In this document: positions 41,915 to 44,008 of the stretch, one piece after another
How the letters are laid out: each line of letters opens with the position of its first letter
Numbering within the stretch: position 1 is the first letter of the stretch
Assembly (NCBI GenBank): GCA_945874745.1
Contig: CAMCIN010000002.1
Span: forward strand, 1-44,008
Direction of reading: 5' to 3'
Source of the DNA: Akkermansia muciniphila
GTDB taxonomy: Bacteria; Verrucomicrobiota; Verrucomicrobiia; Chthoniobacterales; Chthoniobacteraceae
DNA length: 44,008 nucleotides
Notes under the pieces: generated by a model
The model's database searches: none
Seen by the model: the letters and a program-made list of their open reading frames with translations, nothing else
Told to the model about the DNA's origin: nothing
Position numbers and translations under genes: made by a program

Positions 41915-43836
41915 TTACTTGGCGGGGTGGTTGAACTGCAGGTACGTGTAACCCTTGAGCGCCTTTTCGTAGCTGGCCAGCAGGCGCATGCCCTCGTTTG
42001 GCTTGAGGCGGTCACTTTTGATGGAGGCGTCCACCTGGATCTTCATCTGGCGCATGAGCTCGGTCTGGTCCCACTGGACGACTTTGAGCACGTCCTCAAT
42101 GGTGGAGCCTTCCAGCGTTTCCTCGATGTACCAGCCGCTGTCCTCGTCCTCGTCCAGAAAGACGTGGGCTTCATTGACCCGGCCGAAAGGTTGTGGAGGT
42201 CGCCCATGATGTCCTGGTAGGCGCCCATGAGAAAGAAGCCAATGAGGTAGGGTTCCCCGGGCGTGAGTTGGTGCAGGGGGAGGGTGTCCTTGACGTCGTG
42301 CAGGTCGATGAACTTGGACATCTTGCCGTCCGAATCGCAGGTGATGTCCACGAGGGTGGCGTTCCTGTCGGGGAAACACTCCAGCCGGTCAATGGGCATG
42401 ACGGGAAACAACTGGCCGAGCGCCCAGTGGTCCAGAAGGGACTGGAACACCGAAAAGTTGCAGACGTACTGGTCGCCGAGGCTGATCTCGAGTTCGCGCA
42501 CCTCGTCGGGAATGTACTTGGCTTCCTTGGTGAAGGTGACGACCTGCTGGGCAATCTGCCAGTAGGCCTGTTCGATCTTTGCCTTGCTCTCGAGTTCGAG
42601 CAGGCCGAGTTCGAACATCGCCTGACTCTGTTCCTTGATTTGCTGGGCGTCGTGGAGCGTTTCGGCCCAGTTGAGTGCGGTGATGGTCTTTTGCAGCTCG
42701 AGAATGTCAGAGACCTGCTTGGGGTCATTCGGTGTCGGGACCGCCTTGACCCGGGCCTTGTCTTTTTCGATCGAACCAAAGGCCTCGACCACCAGCACGG
42801 AGTGGTGCGCCACGATGGCCCGCCCGCTCTCCGAGATGAGCACGGGATGCTCCACCTTTTCCGAATCACACACGTCCATCACGTTCCAGACGATGTCCCG
42901 GGCGTACTCGGCCAGGCTGTAGTTCATCGAACTCTCGAACGCCGTCCGGGAGCCGTCGTAGTCCACTCCGAGTCCGCCGCCAACGTCCAGATAGCCCATC
43001 GTATGGCCCATCTTTGCGAGTTTCGCGTAGAAACGTGCAGCCTCGCGCGCCGCCCGCTTGATGGTGCCGATGTCGGGCACCTGGGAGCCTACGTGGAAGT
43101 GGACCAGGCGCAGGCAGTGCGCGAGCCCCTTTTCCTTGAGCGTGTTGGAGGCAGCGACAAGATCCGAGGTGCTGAGGCCAAACTTGGCGTTCTCGCCCCC
43201 GCTGGTGGCCCATTTTCCGGCCCCCTTGGCGGAAAGGCGCACCCGCATGCCGATCATGGGCTCCACTCCCATTTCCTGGGAGACCTGGATGATTTGGAAA
43301 AGCTCCTCCAGCTTTTCCACCACCATGATGACTTTTTTTCCGAGCTTGCTGCCCAGCAGCGCGTTCTGGATGAAGAGGGCGTCCTTGTAGCCGTTGCAGA
43401 TGATCAGGCTCTCGGGATCCTTGTGGATGGCCAAGGCCGCCAGAAGCTCGGGCTTGGAGCCCGCCTCAATTCCAAAGTGGAACGGCTTGCCCGCATCCAT
43501 GATCTCCTCGACCACCTCCCGGAGCTGGTTGACCTTGATCGGGAACACCCCCCTGTAAAGCGAGCGGTAGCCCATCTCGCTGATGGCCTCCGCAAAGCTG
43601 AGGTTGATCCGCTCCACCCTGTGGCGGAGCAAATCCTGAAACCGCAAAACCATCGGAAAGTTCAGCCCCCTCTGTTTGGCCTCCTCCACCAACTCTGTGA
43701 GGTCGATGGGCGTGCTTGGATTCAGCGTCGGCAGGACGGAAATGTGTCCTTTCGGGTTGATCGTGAAGTAGCCGGAGCCCCACCGGTCGATGTTGTACAG
43801 AGAAATGGCGGAGTTGATATCCCAGGGTGTGTTCAT
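41915..43836 (-). pseudogene. speA: Biosynthetic arginine decarboxylase, interrupted by a 1-nt frameshift
   Basis: SpeA, a PLP enzyme that makes agmatine from arginine for polyamine synthesis. The ATG at 43836 (NTPWDINSAISLYNIDRWG) gives the standard N-terminus; the frame is open to 43893 from a TTG. Domain marks: PLP Lys in YRGVFPIKVNQLR, FGIEAGSKPELL, RVRLSAKGAGKW, VHFHVGSQ, LDVGGGLGVDYDGS, and the C-terminal catalytic Cys in DITCDSDGK. After MGDLHN the frame breaks near 42186-42191: the first frame runs on as unrelated residues, while the other frame continues with the expected FGRVNEAHVFLDEDE to a stop at 41915. One missing T in a short T run (CTTTC where CTTTTC is expected) restores 640 residues, close to the usual size. 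It may be a true frameshift or a sequencing error. Confidence 0.88.
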
Positions 43837-43942
43837 CAGCGGGGTGTTCAAAGAATGGGGGCGGGAGTCTATGAGACCCCAGCGGGTTTGCAACGCGCGG
43901 TGCGCCTTTACGCAGTATTTTTACACAGGGGGCGGAACTGCC

Positions 43943-44008
43943 CTATACCCGCACGGCGGCGAGCACGCTTTCACGGGGGGTCCCTTCCAGCTCAAAGAGG
44001 CGCACGAT
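43943..44008 (-). CDS. 3' end of an unidentified gene (possibly alpha-mannosidase-like)
   Basis: Only the last 21 codons and the TAG stop are in the window. They read IVRLFELEGTPRESVLAAVRV. The pattern of a beta strand with RLFE and a turn is reminiscent of the C-terminal end of GH38 alpha-mannosidases (typically VVRLYEAxGRRG...), but so few residues make this tentative. The gene continues past the right edge and is upstream of speA on the same strand. Confidence 0.4.
   Translation of the reverse strand: MVRLFELEGTPRESVLAAVRV

Overview
This 44 kb, mostly high-GC window looks like chromosome from a Gram-negative bacterium of the Planctomycetota-Verrucomicrobiota-Chlamydiota group, most likely a verrucomicrobium. 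The reasons are gene style: several secreted PQQ-like beta-propeller proteins, a pair of exported Gfo/Idh/MocA oxidoreductases, an exported alpha-helical repeat protein, few clear Shine-Dalgarno motifs, and an lpxK gene that implies lipid A. No marker settles the lineage. I see no tRNA, rRNA, CRISPR array, insertion sequence or prophage.

Layout. 1-0.8 kb: 3' end of a GspE/PilB ATPase. 0.8-3.9 kb (minus): ferrous iron uptake operon feoA-feoA-feoB-Cys-rich protein. 4.1-6.2 kb: one XRE regulator in a gene-poor, partly AT-rich stretch with tandem repeats and hairpins. 6.2-9.8 kb (minus): mgtE, a small unknown gene, a UPF0261/Tm-1-like gene and an exported unknown. 9.9-12.3 kb: two divergent exported Gfo/Idh/MocA oxidoreductases. 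12.4-16.1 kb: rpsT, leuB, a triple-FKBP protein and a small unknown gene behind a structured leader. 16.4-17.3 kb (minus): a regulator-like protein with two tandem winged-helix domains.

17.5-32.8 kb (plus) is the most interesting part. Ten codirectional genes, several joined by ATGA overlaps, encode four exported PQQ-like beta-propeller proteins, an MFS transporter with a large insert, a lid-less ANL adenylating enzyme, an aldehyde-dehydrogenase-type reductase, an iron-dependent alcohol dehydrogenase, a HemW-like radical SAM enzyme, and a fusion of a chorismate-lyase-like domain with a flavin-dependent halogenase-like oxidoreductase. Read together they suggest a route chorismate -> hydroxybenzoate -> acyl adenylate -> aldehyde -> alcohol, with flavin and radical tailoring and export. 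I do not recognise this combination as a described pathway; the product is unknown and the route is inference.

32.8-44 kb: mainly housekeeping genes: a serine hydrolase and an MscS channel (minus), algH/yqgE (plus), then on the minus strand lpxK, thrB, a helical-repeat exported protein, birA, a TraB-like membrane protein, and speA (biosynthetic arginine decarboxylase) interrupted by an apparent 1-nt frameshift. The last 66 bases are the 3' end of another minus-strand gene.
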